From Pseudomonas orientalis (GTDB taxonomy: Bacteria; Pseudomonadota; Gammaproteobacteria; Pseudomonadales; Pseudomonadaceae), in contig NZ_CP018049.1 of assembly GCF_002934065.1 (NCBI RefSeq), positions 2,664,501 to 2,728,500 on the forward strand: a stretch of 64,000 nt of DNA. Reading direction: 5' to 3'. The translations under genes and the position numbers were made by a program. Positions within the stretch are counted from its first letter, which is position 1, and each line of letters opens with the position of its first letter. The notes beneath the pieces were generated by a model that worked only from the letters and a program-made list of their open reading frames with translations, searched no databases and was not told where the DNA came from. Below are positions 25,870-36,030 of the stretch, one piece after another.

Positions 25870-26325
25870 TCAACCGCTGAAGGTTTCCAGGCGATCCTTG
25901 AGGCGGTCCAGCGCAATGCCCGAGAGTGCGATCAGGCGTTCATGCAAGGTCGGCAGTAGCAGTTCGGTCTCATAGGTCAATATACGTTTGAACAGCGTGC
26001 CGCCCTGTTGCACATGCAGGACGAAATGAATGCTGCCGTCCACCGCCAGCGAGGTGAACACGGTCTTGAACTCGCTGGGGTAACAGGCGATTTGCACGCG
26101 ATAACTCATCGGCACGCGGATGCCCAGCAGGTCGATAACTTCGGTAAAGCGCGCGCCGGCCGGCAGCGAGCCGCGCGTGCCGGTATCGGCGCTCAGGGAG
26201 GAGGGGTGCCATTCGTGCCAGCGGTCGGGCTGGGTCACATAGTCGTAGACGGTCTCGACCGGTGCCAGGATGAACCGCTCCTGGCTGATGCGCTCCAGGC
26301 GGATCGACTGCTCAGTCGCGGGCAT
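25870..26325 (-). CDS. SRPBCC (START-like) family protein
   Basis: This 151-residue protein begins with the polyketide-cyclase/START-like entry strand ISQERFILAPVETVYDYVTQPDRWHEWHPSS and ends with the long C-terminal helix IALDRLKDRLETFSG. A strong AGGAGG precedes ATG 26325. The helix-grip fold binds hydrophobic ligands; no catalytic residues are evident. It stands alone between a REPIN and a chemoreceptor gene. Function unknown. Confidence 0.85.
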   Translation of the reverse strand: MPATEQSIRLERISQERFILAPVETVYDYVTQPDRWHEWHPSSLSADTGTRGSLPAGARFTEVIDLLGIRVPMSYRVQIACYPSEFKTVFTSLAVDGSIHFVLHVQQGGTLFKRILTYETELLLPTLHERLIALSGIALDRLKDRLETFSG

Positions 26326-26413
26326 GACACACCTCCTGTGTGACGAGTGTTAAACCAGAAGTTGTCAGAATAGTCCGACTCCCGCGCTGTGCACGGGAGT
26401 TTTCCGGCCCGGA

Positions 26414-28408
26414 TCAGCGCACTTTGAAGCGTCCCATCAAGGCAATCACCCGGCCATTGGCCTCCAGCAGGCTTTGGGTATTGGTTTCGGTGGCGTGACC
26501 GCTTTGTACCAGCTCTTCAACCATTTGTCGGATCTGCACCATGCTGCGGTTGATCTCTTCGGTCACTGCGCTCTGCTGCTCGGCGGCCGTCGCGATCTGG
26601 GTGCTGAGGTTGTTGATATGGCTGACCGAGCCGGCCATTTCATCTAGGCCGGTGTTCACCCGCGCCGTGGCATCCGCCGCCGACTGGCAACTGGCTTGAG
26701 TGTTTTCCATGGCGGCTACCGACGAGCTGACGCCCGTGGTCAAGCGCGCCAGCATCTCGTTGATCTGCGAGGTACTGGCCTGGGTGCGTGCGGCCAGTGC
26801 GCGTACCTCATCGGCCACTACGGCAAACCCGCGCCCTTGCTCGCCGGCCCTCGCCGCTTCGATCGCGGCGTTGAGCGCCAGCAGGTTGGTCTGGCCGGCG
26901 ATGGCGCCGATCACGCCGAGGGTTTCGGTGATGCGCGCGGCATCCTGGCGCATGTTCTCGACGGTGTGGGTCGCGCTGGCCACTTCACCGATCAGGGCGC
27001 TGACGCTGGTGGACGCTTCGCCCACCACCACCCGTGAACGGTCGGCATGCTCGTTGGCGCGCTGGGTAAAGGCCGCCGTTTCTGCGGCGTTTTGCGCGAC
27101 CGTGTCGGCGGTGGAGCTCATCTCGGTGATGGCGGTCACCGTCTGGTCCGTCTCCGAGGCGTGGCGCAACAGGATCTGGTTGGTGTGCGCCGAGGTGTGC
27201 TGCAACTGCTCAAGGCCCGAGGCCATGGCGCCGGTGGCCTGGGTCACTTCGCCGATCATGTTTTGCAGATAGACGATAAAGTGGTTCACCGAGTGGCCGA
27301 TGGCGCCGAGTTCGTCTTCGGCGCGGATGGTGATGCGCCGCGTGAGGTCGGCATCACCGGCCGACAGCGCGTCGATATTGCCCTTTAGCGCTTTCATGCG
27401 CTGGACCAGTTGGCGAATCGCATACGCCGCCAGCAGTACCAGCAGGATCACCATCGGTACTTGCAACAGGGCCAGGGTGCCGAGCACATCATTGCGCTGG
27501 GCGGTGATCAACGAAGTGGGCAGGGCGGTCGCCAGGAACCACGGCGTCCCCTCGATCGGGCGCATGTAGAAGGTGCTGGCCACGCCCTGGTTGTCGAACT
27601 CGGCGCGTTGCAGGGCCTGGTCGCGATGGGCGAGGGCGGTGCTGACCTGGGCGGCGAACGCCGACGTGCCGGTCAGCTCGCTGATATTCTTCAGCACGAT
27701 CGGGCCGCTGATGCGCGAGCTGTTGCTGATGATCTTGCCGTCGCCTTCGACGATCAGCATCTGCCCGCCGATGTCTTTTTCCTTGCTGGCCACCAGGTCA
27801 TTGAAGAAACCCAGGGTCACGTCGATGGTCGCCACGCCATAGGCGGCGCCGTCACGCTGGATCGCCATGGCGCAGTTGGTGCGCGGCTCCTGGCTGGCAT
27901 CGTCCTTGTAGGCCGCGGCCCAGGCGCATTGGCCACGGGGTGAGGCGAGGCCGCCCTTGTACCAGCTCTGGTCGTAATAGTTGGGTGCGGGGTCACTGTT
28001 CCAGAAGGTGTTGACCGCCAGCTTGCCCGAGGCGTCACGGTGCCAGAATGTGCTGTGCTTGTTACGTCCGGGCGTGCGCTGGTTGGGCAGCGGCCAGATA
28101 CCGCCGCCGAACACTTTCAGCTCGCCATATTGATCCACCAGGCCGGGCAGGACCTTGTCGATGGCATCGCTGTCGAGCAAGGGAATAGTCTGGGTGATGG
28201 TGCGTTGCTGGGCCTGAACCTTGTTCAGTTCGCCCTGGATCTGTTCGGCCACCTCGCCGATGCGGTTGAGTACTACCTGCTCTTCGGTGTATTGCAGCTT
28301 GGGCGCGACCAACTGGCCGATACCCACGACGGTCAACACCAATAACACCAGAACGAACAACACCAGAAACAGGGTATAGCGGGCTTGGATGGAGCGCAGT
28401 GGGGGCAT
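26414..28408 (-). CDS. Methyl-accepting chemotaxis protein with a periplasmic Cache domain
   Basis: This 664-residue chemoreceptor has a membrane segment at about 10-33 and a large periplasmic region to about 310. A Cache domain there shows [11 protein letters not shown] and [17 protein letters not shown] second membrane segment ([21 protein letters not shown]) follows, then HAMP ([19 protein letters not shown]) and the signalling hairpin [32 protein letters not shown]. It likely senses a small organic ligand directly; which one cannot be told. It is monocistronic. Confidence 0.94.
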   Translation of the reverse strand: MPPLRSIQARYTLFLVLFVLVLLVLTVVGIGQLVAPKLQYTEEQVVLNRIGEVAEQIQGELNKVQAQQRTITQTIPLLDSDAIDKVLPGLVDQYGELKVFGGGIWPLPNQRTPGRNKHSTFWHRDASGKLAVNTFWNSDPAPNYYDQSWYKGGLASPRGQCAWAAAYKDDASQEPRTNCAMAIQRDGAAYGVATIDVTLGFFNDLVASKEKDIGGQMLIVEGDGKIISNSSRISGPIVLKNISELTGTSAFAAQVSTALAHRDQALQRAEFDNQGVASTFYMRPIEGTPWFLATALPTSLITAQRNDVLGTLALLQVPMVILLVLLAAYAIRQLVQRMKALKGNIDALSAGDADLTRRITIRAEDELGAIGHSVNHFIVYLQNMIGEVTQATGAMASGLEQLQHTSAHTNQILLRHASETDQTVTAITEMSSTADTVAQNAAETAAFTQRANEHADRSRVVVGEASTSVSALIGEVASATHTVENMRQDAARITETLGVIGAIAGQTNLLALNAAIEAARAGEQGRGFAVVADEVRALAARTQASTSQINEMLARLTTGVSSSVAAMENTQASCQSAADATARVNTGLDEMAGSVSHINNLSTQIATAAEQQSAVTEEINRSMVQIRQMVEELVQSGHATETNTQSLLEANGRVIALMGRFKVR

Positions 28409-28515
28409 GGGGTCGTCCTTACGAAGCGTTATTGTCGACGCGGCTTTGTTAGAGCTTCGTAGGGCTATCGGCCCGGACCGGGGGAGCTTTAGGTACGTGC
28501 GTGCAAGAAAGTGCC

Positions 28516-28534
28516 GGCGCCGTCGGGCGGCGCC
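28516..28534 (-). terminator. Hairpin after the aldo/keto reductase gene
   Basis: A 7-bp all-GC stem (GGCGCCG and its complement) with a 5-base loop lies right after the reductase stop codon. A CTTTCTT-like tail follows on the minus strand. Confidence 0.55.
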
Positions 28535-28540
28535 GCCTGC

Positions 28541-29596
<1,056 letters not shown>

Positions 29597-29648
29597 CTAA
29601 AAGCACTATCACTGTTTGGAAAATCTAAATAATTGCCGGGAGCTTACC

Positions 29649-30560
29649 GTGGACCGTTTCAATGCCATGCGCGTATTCACCCGGATTGTGGAGTTGGGCG
29701 GTTTCGCCAGGGCGGCGGACAGCCTGCAACTGCCGCGCGCCTCGGTGACGATCCTGATCAAGCAACTGGAGGCGCATCTGGGCGTGCAACTGCTGCAACG
29801 CACCACGCGCCAGGTCAGCCCGACCCTGGACGGCGCGGCGTATTACCAGCGCTGCGTGCAGTTGCTGACGGATCTTGAGGAAACCGAGGCGGTGTTTTCC
29901 TCCCGCCGACAAAACCCGCGAGGCACGCTGAGCATTGATATGCCGTCGGGCATTGGTCGTCTGATCGTGATTCCGGCGCTGCCGACGTTCACCGCGCTCT
30001 ATCCGCAGATCGAGCTGGATATCGGGCTCAACGATCGTCCGGTGGATTTGATTCGCGAGGGGGTCGATTGCGTACTGCGCGGTGGCCTGGCGCTGGACGA
30101 CTCGCTGGTGGCGCGTCCGCTGGCAATGATGGACCAGTTGACCCTGGCCAGCCCCGCGTATCTGCAACGCATGGGCATGCCCGCAAGCCTCGACGAGCTG
30201 GCACGGCACCAGATGATCGAGTATGTCTCCAGCGCCAGCGGCAAGCGCTTTGGCCTGGAATTCCAAGTCGGCGGTGAACTGCGCACGGTCAACCTGGCGA
30301 AGGTGGTTGCGGTGAACAGTTCCGACGGCTATTTCGCCGCCTGTGAGGCCGGCTACGGGCTGATCCAGGCGCCGCATTATCATGCGCTGAAGCAACTGGC
30401 CGAGGGCACGCTGGTGGAGGTGCTGCCGCAGGTGGCTGTACCGAAGATGGCGCTGACGGCGCTGTACCCGCCGCATCGTCAGCTGTCCCAGCGGGTGAGG
30501 GTGTTTGTCGACTGGCTGGTGGCGCTGTGCGCGCAGCCGGGCAATGGGTTGCGCCGCTAG
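29649..30560 (+). CDS. LysR-family transcriptional regulator
   Basis: This 303-residue protein has an N-terminal HTH (DRFNAMRVFTRIVELGGFARAADSLQLPRASVTILIKQLEAHLG) and a CrgA/DmlR-like effector domain starting RGTLSIDMPSGIGRLIVIPALP. The GTG at 29649 is preferred because GGGAG lies 6 bases before it; an ATG at 29616 lacks such a site. It most likely regulates the divergent aldo/keto reductase gene. Its stop codon shares CTAG with the stop of the convergent AraC gene. Confidence 0.9.
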   Translation: MDRFNAMRVFTRIVELGGFARAADSLQLPRASVTILIKQLEAHLGVQLLQRTTRQVSPTLDGAAYYQRCVQLLTDLEETEAVFSSRRQNPRGTLSIDMPSGIGRLIVIPALPTFTALYPQIELDIGLNDRPVDLIREGVDCVLRGGLALDDSLVARPLAMMDQLTLASPAYLQRMGMPASLDELARHQMIEYVSSASGKRFGLEFQVGGELRTVNLAKVVAVNSSDGYFAACEAGYGLIQAPHYHALKQLAEGTLVEVLPQVAVPKMALTALYPPHRQLSQRVRVFVDWLVALCAQPGNGLRR

Positions 30561-31459
30561 GTCTGCGCCCGGCGGTAGGCCCCCGGTTGTTGCCCGGTGA
30601 CTTTATGAAAGGCCCGGGTAAACGCCGCCACCGATTGATAACCCACCGCCAGGGACACATCCGCCACGGTCTGGTTCGTCTTGAACAACTGACAGGCGTG
30701 GCGCATGCGCATCATCAACAACACCTGGCCGGGTGACTGTCCGCACAGCTCATTGAAGCGTTTGAAAAACGCCGAGCGCGACAGCCCGGTGCAGGCGGCC
30801 ATGCTTTCCAGCGTCCAGTTCTCCTGCGGGCGTGCAATCAACTGTTCCAGCAAACGGGAAAATGCCGGTTGCCGGCCGAGTGCCGCCAGGCCGCCCAGTT
30901 TGCTGTTATCGAGCACTTGTTGGCGCAGCACATACAGAAACAGCAGATGGCACAGGCGTTCGAGCAAGGCCTGGGAGGGCGCGGGCAGGCGTTCGCATTC
31001 CTGCAGGATCAGTGCGAACAGATTGCGCGCGGCGGTCAACGACGGGTCGCCGGCGCGCAGGATGATCCAGGCGGGCAGGCTGTCGACAATCATCGCCGAG
31101 AGCCCCGACTGGAAATGAAAGAAGCCGCAGACCAGACCCACCCCATCGGTGGCACTGCTGTCCAGAGGCAGCATCGGACGGCGCGGGCATTCTTGCGCGC
31201 CTGCTGCGCTGTCCGCACCGGACAGCCGGTATTCGAGGTCACGCAGCAGGAACACGGCATCGCCATTGTTCAGGTACTCAGCCGGTTGGCTGTCGATATG
31301 CAGGCAGCACTCGCCTTGCACAATCAGATGAAAACTTGCCCGGGCCAGGCCATGGGTGCTCGCGTGCCAGTCGCCGCAGTAGCGGCCCACGTGAAACAGG
31401 CTGGTGTTGAGTTCGAGGCTGTCTAATAACCAATCGACAAGTGCACTGGACGAATTCAT
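30557..31459 (-). CDS. AraC-family regulator with a cupin-type sensor domain
   Basis: This 300-residue protein has an N-terminal cupin_6-like ligand domain (ASFHLIVQGECCLHIDSQPAEYLNNGDAVFLLRDLEYRLSG). The C-terminal double HTH is recognisable (WTLESMAACTGLSRSAFFKRFNELCGQSPGQVLLMMRM, then VADVSLAVGYQSVAAFTRAFHKVTGQQPGAYRR). It is divergent from the five-gene operon starting at 31562, with 102 bases between, so that operon is its likely target. Confidence 0.9.
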   Translation of the reverse strand: MNSSSALVDWLLDSLELNTSLFHVGRYCGDWHASTHGLARASFHLIVQGECCLHIDSQPAEYLNNGDAVFLLRDLEYRLSGADSAAGAQECPRRPMLPLDSSATDGVGLVCGFFHFQSGLSAMIVDSLPAWIILRAGDPSLTAARNLFALILQECERLPAPSQALLERLCHLLFLYVLRQQVLDNSKLGGLAALGRQPAFSRLLEQLIARPQENWTLESMAACTGLSRSAFFKRFNELCGQSPGQVLLMMRMRHACQLFKTNQTVADVSLAVGYQSVAAFTRAFHKVTGQQPGAYRRAQT

Positions 31460-31561
31460 CTAATGAAAAGACTCTGGAGCAAGTAATCGCGACTTTAGCC
31501 TATTGAGGGGTTTTTTTATAACCAACAGACTGGCGTTATTCACTCATCAGGAGACCACGCC

Positions 31562-32122
31562 ATGTCCCGTGTCCCGCTGCTCACCCCTGAAAACGCGCCG
31601 GAGGCCGCCAGGCCCTTCCTGGAAACCGCGCTGAAAGGCTCGGGGTTCATTCCGAATCTGCTCGCCGTACTGGCCAATGCGCCAGCGGCACTGGAAACCT
31701 ATATCACCGTCTCCGCCCTGAACGCCAAGTCAACCTTAAGCCTGGCTGATCGTGAAGTGGTGCAACTGATCGCCGCTACCAACCACGGTTGCGACTTTTG
31801 CGTTGCCGGGCACACCGCGGTGGCGCGTAACAAGGCCAAACTGCCGGAAAACGTCATCGAGGCGCTGCGCCAGCGCGGTGAATTGCCCGATGCGCGCTAT
31901 GAGACACTCGCCGCGTTCACCCGTGAGGTGATTGCCACCCGTGGCGATGTCAGCGATGCCGGCTATGACGCGTTCCGCGCCGCCGGCTACAGCGAAGGGC
32001 AGGCGCTGGAAGTGATTCTGGGAGTCAGCCTGGCGACGCTGTGCAATTTCGCCAACGTGTTTGCGCGTACACCGTTGAACCCGGAGCTGGCGCACTACCG
32101 TTGGGAAAAGCCGGCCAACTGA
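31562..32122 (+). CDS. Carboxymuconolactone-decarboxylase/AhpD-like protein
   Basis: This 186-residue all-helical protein carries the AhpD-type redox motif GCDFCVAGHT (Cys77, Cys80, His84), which suggests alkylhydroperoxidase-like thiol chemistry. It resembles peroxidase-related proteins often found beside oxygenases. It is the first gene of an operon that continues, after a 41-base gap, with a flavoprotein and an ABC importer. A protective role against peroxide made by the flavoprotein is plausible but inferred. Confidence 0.88.
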   Translation: MSRVPLLTPENAPEAARPFLETALKGSGFIPNLLAVLANAPAALETYITVSALNAKSTLSLADREVVQLIAATNHGCDFCVAGHTAVARNKAKLPENVIEALRQRGELPDARYETLAAFTREVIATRGDVSDAGYDAFRAAGYSEGQALEVILGVSLATLCNFANVFARTPLNPELAHYRWEKPAN

Positions 32123-32163
32123 ATCGCTGCTGATCCACCTGTTGCAAACAAGGAGAAACACCC

Positions 32164-33225
32164 ATGCTTGACCCGATCTTGAGCCGTTGGCTCGATGTTC
32201 AAGCGCAGGCCCTGGACGTGGGCAGTTGCGATCCACAGGAAGTGCTGCCGCGGCTGGCAGAGGCCAATGTATTGCGCATCGGTGTGCCCAAAGCCCTCGG
32301 CGGCCTGGGCGGCGATGTGGCGGGGGCGATGGAAGCCATCGCCAATATTGCGAGCCATTCCCTGGCGGCGGCGTTCGTCTGCTGGGGCCAGCGCTCCTTT
32401 ATCGAATACCTGCTGCAAAGCCCCAATGCGCGGCTGCGCGAGCAACTGCTGCCGGACTTGATCAGCGGCAAGCTGGCCGGTGCCACGGGGCTTTCGAATG
32501 CGATGAAGTTTCTGTCCGGCATCGAGACGCTGCAGATCAGCGCCGAGCCCACTGATCACGGCTGGACCCTCAACGGCCGCCTGCATTGGGTGACCAACCT
32601 GCGCAGGAACGGTTTCGTTGCCGCTGCGGCCATTGAACACGCCGGTGGCGGCGCGCCGTTTATCCTGGCCATCCCGGATTCCGTGGCCGGTTTGCAGCGC
32701 TCCCACGATCTGGAGTTGCTCGGGTTGCAGTCGAGCAATACCGCTGCCCTTGGCCTGGAGGGCGTGGAGCTGAGCCGCGACTGGCTGCTGCACGAGGACG
32801 CGCGCCAGTTCCTGCCCGCCGTGCGCCCGGCGTTCCTGGGTTTGCAATGTGGACTGTCGATCGGGCTGGCGCGGCGCTCCCTGGCGGAGGTGGCCCATCA
32901 CTTGGGCGCTTCGCGCACGGTGTTACGTGAAGAACTCGAAGCGCTGCGGGTGACCCTCGATCACCTGGTCACTGAACTCAAGAAGGGCCTGTTGACCGGG
33001 CGGTTCGCCGCCGAACCGGTGCCGTTGTTCAAGCTGCGCATTGCCCTGGCGGAAACCGCCGCCAGCGCTGTGCAGCTGGAGTTGCAGGCCAGCGGTGGCA
33101 AGGCTTACCTCACCGCCCATGGCAGCGGCTTTGCCCGGCGCTGGCGCGAATCGGCGTTTGTGCCGATCGTCACGCCGAGCCTGGTGCAACTGCGCACCGA
33201 ATTGCAGCGCCAGGCCAACCTATGA
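32164..33225 (+). CDS. Acyl-CoA-dehydrogenase-like flavoprotein (possible flavin-dependent monooxygenase)
   Basis: This 353-residue protein has acyl-CoA dehydrogenase fold features: GVPKALGGLGGDVAGAMEAIANIASHSLAAAFVCWGQ at the N-terminus and a middle domain with LSGIETLQISAEP and GWTLNGRLHWVTNL. Neighbouring a sulfonate/nitrate-type ABC importer, it resembles the DszC/SfnB-type oxidoreductases used to release sulfur from organosulfur compounds. That role is inferred from context. Its stop overlaps the ABC ATPase start by 4 bases. Confidence 0.82.
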   Translation: MLDPILSRWLDVQAQALDVGSCDPQEVLPRLAEANVLRIGVPKALGGLGGDVAGAMEAIANIASHSLAAAFVCWGQRSFIEYLLQSPNARLREQLLPDLISGKLAGATGLSNAMKFLSGIETLQISAEPTDHGWTLNGRLHWVTNLRRNGFVAAAAIEHAGGGAPFILAIPDSVAGLQRSHDLELLGLQSSNTAALGLEGVELSRDWLLHEDARQFLPAVRPAFLGLQCGLSIGLARRSLAEVAHHLGASRTVLREELEALRVTLDHLVTELKKGLLTGRFAAEPVPLFKLRIALAETAASAVQLELQASGGKAYLTAHGSGFARRWRESAFVPIVTPSLVQLRTELQRQANL

Positions 33226-34025
33226 GCGCGACGGTGATGACGGCCCGGGATGTGTGCCTGGGGTATGCCGGCGGCCCGGTATTGCAAGGCTTCGACCTGC
33301 AGTTGCAGCCCGGTGAAGTGGTGTCGATCCTCGGCCCCAGCGGCGTGGGCAAGTCCAGTCTGTTGCGGGTGCTGGCCGGTTTGCAGGCGCCCCAGGGCGG
33401 TAGCGTACGCGTGCTGGGTGAGCCTTTGAACGGCCCACATCCACGGGTGGCGGTGGCGTTTCAGGACCCCAGCCTGCTGCCGTGGCTGAACCTGGAAAAG
33501 AACGTCGCCTTCGGCCTGGATTTCGCCCGCCAACCGCAGTTGAGCGGCGACGAACGCCGCCAGCGTGTCGACCACGCGATTGCCGCTGTCGGCCTGGAAC
33601 ATGCCCGTCATCAGTTCCCTGCGCAGTTGTCCGGTGGCATGGCCCAGCGCACCGCGTTGGCCCGCTGCCTGGCCCGCCAGCCACAGGTGTTGCTGCTGGA
33701 CGAGCCCTTCGGCGCCCTGGATGAAGTGACCCGCGCGGACATGCAGCACCTGTTGCTCAGGGTCAATCGCCAACAGGGCTCGGCGGCGGTGTTGATCACC
33801 CATGACATCGATGAGGCCTTGCTGTTGTCCGACCGTATCCTGCTGCTGGGTAACCGCCCGGCACGCACCCTGGGCGAATGGCGAATCGATCTGCCGCAAC
33901 CGCGTGAGGAACAGGTCGACGCCATCGGCGCGCTGCGCATCGACATTCTTAAAACCCTACGGCAGGCGAGCCGCCCTCAACCCAACCCCCTCGAACTGCT
34001 GGAGCCTAGCCATGTGTCTGGATGA
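33222..34025 (+). CDS. ABC transporter ATP-binding protein (sulfonate/nitrate/taurine type)
   Basis: This 267-residue ATPase has Walker A GPSGVGKSS, the Q-loop AFQDPSLLPWLNLEKNV, the signature LSGGMAQRTALAR, Walker B VLLLDEPFGALD and an H-loop in ITHDIDEAL. The Q-loop sequence and length match the SsuB/TauB group. It overlaps the flavoprotein gene by 4 bases and the binding-protein gene by 14 bases, so it is firmly in the operon. Confidence 0.95.
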   Translation: MSATVMTARDVCLGYAGGPVLQGFDLQLQPGEVVSILGPSGVGKSSLLRVLAGLQAPQGGSVRVLGEPLNGPHPRVAVAFQDPSLLPWLNLEKNVAFGLDFARQPQLSGDERRQRVDHAIAAVGLEHARHQFPAQLSGGMAQRTALARCLARQPQVLLLDEPFGALDEVTRADMQHLLLRVNRQQGSAAVLITHDIDEALLLSDRILLLGNRPARTLGEWRIDLPQPREEQVDAIGALRIDILKTLRQASRPQPNPLELLEPSHVSG

Positions 34026-35211
34026 TCTGACCCACTCGCGCCGTGACTTTCTCAAACTCTCTGCGGTGCTCAGCGCCGCCGGCGCCTTGCCGCTGCTCAG
34101 CAGCCTGCAGGCGCGTGCCGCCAGCGAGCCCGACGCGCCGGTACGCATCGGCTACCTGCCGATCACCGACGCCACGCCGCTGTTGGTCGCGCACAATAAC
34201 GGGCTGTTCGACGCCGAAGGCATCAAGGCCGAACGTCCAGTGTTGCTGCGCAGTTGGGCCCAGGTGATCGAAGCGTTTATCTCAGGCCAGGTCAACGTGA
34301 TTCACCTGTTGTCGCCCATGACCGTATGGGCGCGCTATGGCAGCAAGGTGCCGGCCAAGGTGGTGGCCTGGAACCACGTGGGCGGTTCGGGCCTGACCGT
34401 GGCGCCGGGCATCACCGACGTGAAGCAGTTGGGCGGCAAGTCGGTGGCGATTCCGTTCTGGTATTCGATTCATAACGTGGTGGTGCAGCAGTTGTTCCGT
34501 GACAACGGGCTGACGCCGGTAGCGCGTGCGGCGGGCGGCGCGATCGGCGCCAATGAAGTCAACCTGATCGTGCTGCCGCCTTCGGACATGCCGCCGGCAT
34601 TGGCCAGCAAGCGCATCGACGGTTATATCGTCGCCGAGCCGTTCAACGCTCTGGCGGAGAACCTGAAGGTCGGTCGCGTGCAGCGCTTCACCGGCGACGT
34701 CTGGCGCAACCATGCGTGCTGTGTGGTGTTCATGCATGAGCATGACCTGACCCAGCGCCCGGAATGGTCGCAGAAAGTGGTGAATGCCATCGTCAAGGCC
34801 CAGGTCTGGACTCGCGACAACCGCGAAGAAGCGGTGAAGCTGTTGTCCAAGGACGGCCCGAACCGCTACACGCCGCATGCCGAGCCGGTGTTGAGCAAAG
34901 TGCTGGCGCCTGCAGCCGCCGATCGCGCCGGGTACCTGGCCGATGGCGCGATCCGCCACGCCAACTGGGACGAGCACCGTATCGACTTCCAACCTTACCC
35001 GTTCCCCAGCTACACCGAGGAACTGGTACGCCGTCTGAAAGACACCTTGATCGAGGGCGACAAACAATTCCTCGCCGAGCTGGACCCGGCCTTCGTCGCC
35101 AGCGACCTGGTGGATGACCGTTTTGTCCGCAACGCTATCGAAGCCGTCGGCGGCATGAAGACCTTCGGCTTGCCCGACGGTTATGCGCGCAACGAGGAGA
35201 TTGGCGTGTGA
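34012..35211 (+). CDS. ABC substrate-binding protein with a Tat signal
   Basis: This 399-residue protein belongs to the NMT1/SsuA-like nitrate-sulfonate binding family (APVRIGYLPITDATPLLVAHNNGLFDAEG). The N-terminus HSRRDFLKLSAVLSAAGALP is a twin-arginine signal peptide, suggesting folded export. The start is ATG 34012 with GGAG before it; an open frame extends upstream only as a shadow of the ATPase gene. CxxC motifs are absent. The ligand is unknown, but organosulfonate-like compounds would fit the neighbours. Confidence 0.92.
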   Translation: MCLDDLTHSRRDFLKLSAVLSAAGALPLLSSLQARAASEPDAPVRIGYLPITDATPLLVAHNNGLFDAEGIKAERPVLLRSWAQVIEAFISGQVNVIHLLSPMTVWARYGSKVPAKVVAWNHVGGSGLTVAPGITDVKQLGGKSVAIPFWYSIHNVVVQQLFRDNGLTPVARAAGGAIGANEVNLIVLPPSDMPPALASKRIDGYIVAEPFNALAENLKVGRVQRFTGDVWRNHACCVVFMHEHDLTQRPEWSQKVVNAIVKAQVWTRDNREEAVKLLSKDGPNRYTPHAEPVLSKVLAPAAADRAGYLADGAIRHANWDEHRIDFQPYPFPSYTEELVRRLKDTLIEGDKQFLAELDPAFVASDLVDDRFVRNAIEAVGGMKTFGLPDGYARNEEIGV

Positions 35212-35978
35212 GCAGCGGCAAAACCGTAGCGTGGCCGGGCTGGTTGCTCGGCTTGGGTGGCTTGGCGGGTTTGCTGGTGCTCTGGTGGCTGGGCGTCAAG
35301 GTATTTGGCGATGTGGATGGATTGTCCTCGCGCTTTTCCTTGGCGGCCACGTTCAGCAGCCTGTGGGAACTGCTGGGGCGCGGCGAGCTGTACCTGCATA
35401 TTGCCGTGAGCCTCAAACGCATTTTTATCGGCTTGTTTCTGGCCCTGCTGGTGGGCGTGCCGCTGGGGCTGCTGGTGGGCAGTTCGCGTAACCTGGAGGC
35501 GGCGACCACCCCGGCGTTCCAGTTTTTGCGCATGATCTCGCCGCTGTCCTGGATGCCCATTGTGGTGATGCTGATGGGGGTGGGCGACCAGCCGATTTAC
35601 TTCCTGCTGGCGTTTGCCGCCGTGTGGCCGATCATGCTCAACACGGCGGCCGGTGTGCGTCATCTCGACCCGCGCTGGCTGCAGTTGAGCAGGAGTCTGA
35701 GCGCCACGCGGTGGGAGACGTTGCGGCGGGTGATCATTCCCGGCGTGGTGGGGCATGTGCTGACGGGCGTGCGCCTGGCCATCGGCATTCTATGGATTGT
35801 GCTGGTGCCGTGCGAAATGCTTGGGGTCAGTGCGGGGCTGGGCTATTACATCCTCGATACCCGTGATCGGCTGGCGTACTCGGAACTGATGGCGATGGTG
35901 CTGCTGATCGGGCTGTTGGGCTTTGCGCTGGACGGGTTTGCACGGTGGTTGCACCAGCGCTGGGTGCACGCCGGTTGA
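35208..35978 (+). CDS. ABC transporter permease (SsuC/TauC type)
   Basis: This 256-residue inner-membrane permease has about six membrane segments and the cytoplasmic EAA-like loop RSLSATRWETLRRVIIPGVVGHVLTG. The start is GTG 35208 (GAGGAG upstream), overlapping the binding-protein stop codon by 4 bases. It is the last gene of the operon and is followed by a strong hairpin. Confidence 0.94.
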   Translation: MSSGKTVAWPGWLLGLGGLAGLLVLWWLGVKVFGDVDGLSSRFSLAATFSSLWELLGRGELYLHIAVSLKRIFIGLFLALLVGVPLGLLVGSSRNLEAATTPAFQFLRMISPLSWMPIVVMLMGVGDQPIYFLLAFAAVWPIMLNTAAGVRHLDPRWLQLSRSLSATRWETLRRVIIPGVVGHVLTGVRLAIGILWIVLVPCEMLGVSAGLGYYILDTRDRLAYSELMAMVLLIGLLGFALDGFARWLHQRWVHAG

Positions 35979-35984
35979 AACCTT

Positions 35985-36011
35985 GAGGGCCTGCGTGCTA
36001 CGCAGGCCCTC
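35985..36011. terminator. Bidirectional hairpin between convergent genes
   Basis: A perfect 12-bp stem (GAGGGCCTGCGT and its complement) with a 3-base loop lies between the ABC permease gene and the convergent giant toxin-like gene. There is no long T-run on either side. Confidence 0.65.
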
Positions 36012-36030
36012 GTTAGACGCATGAGCCGGT

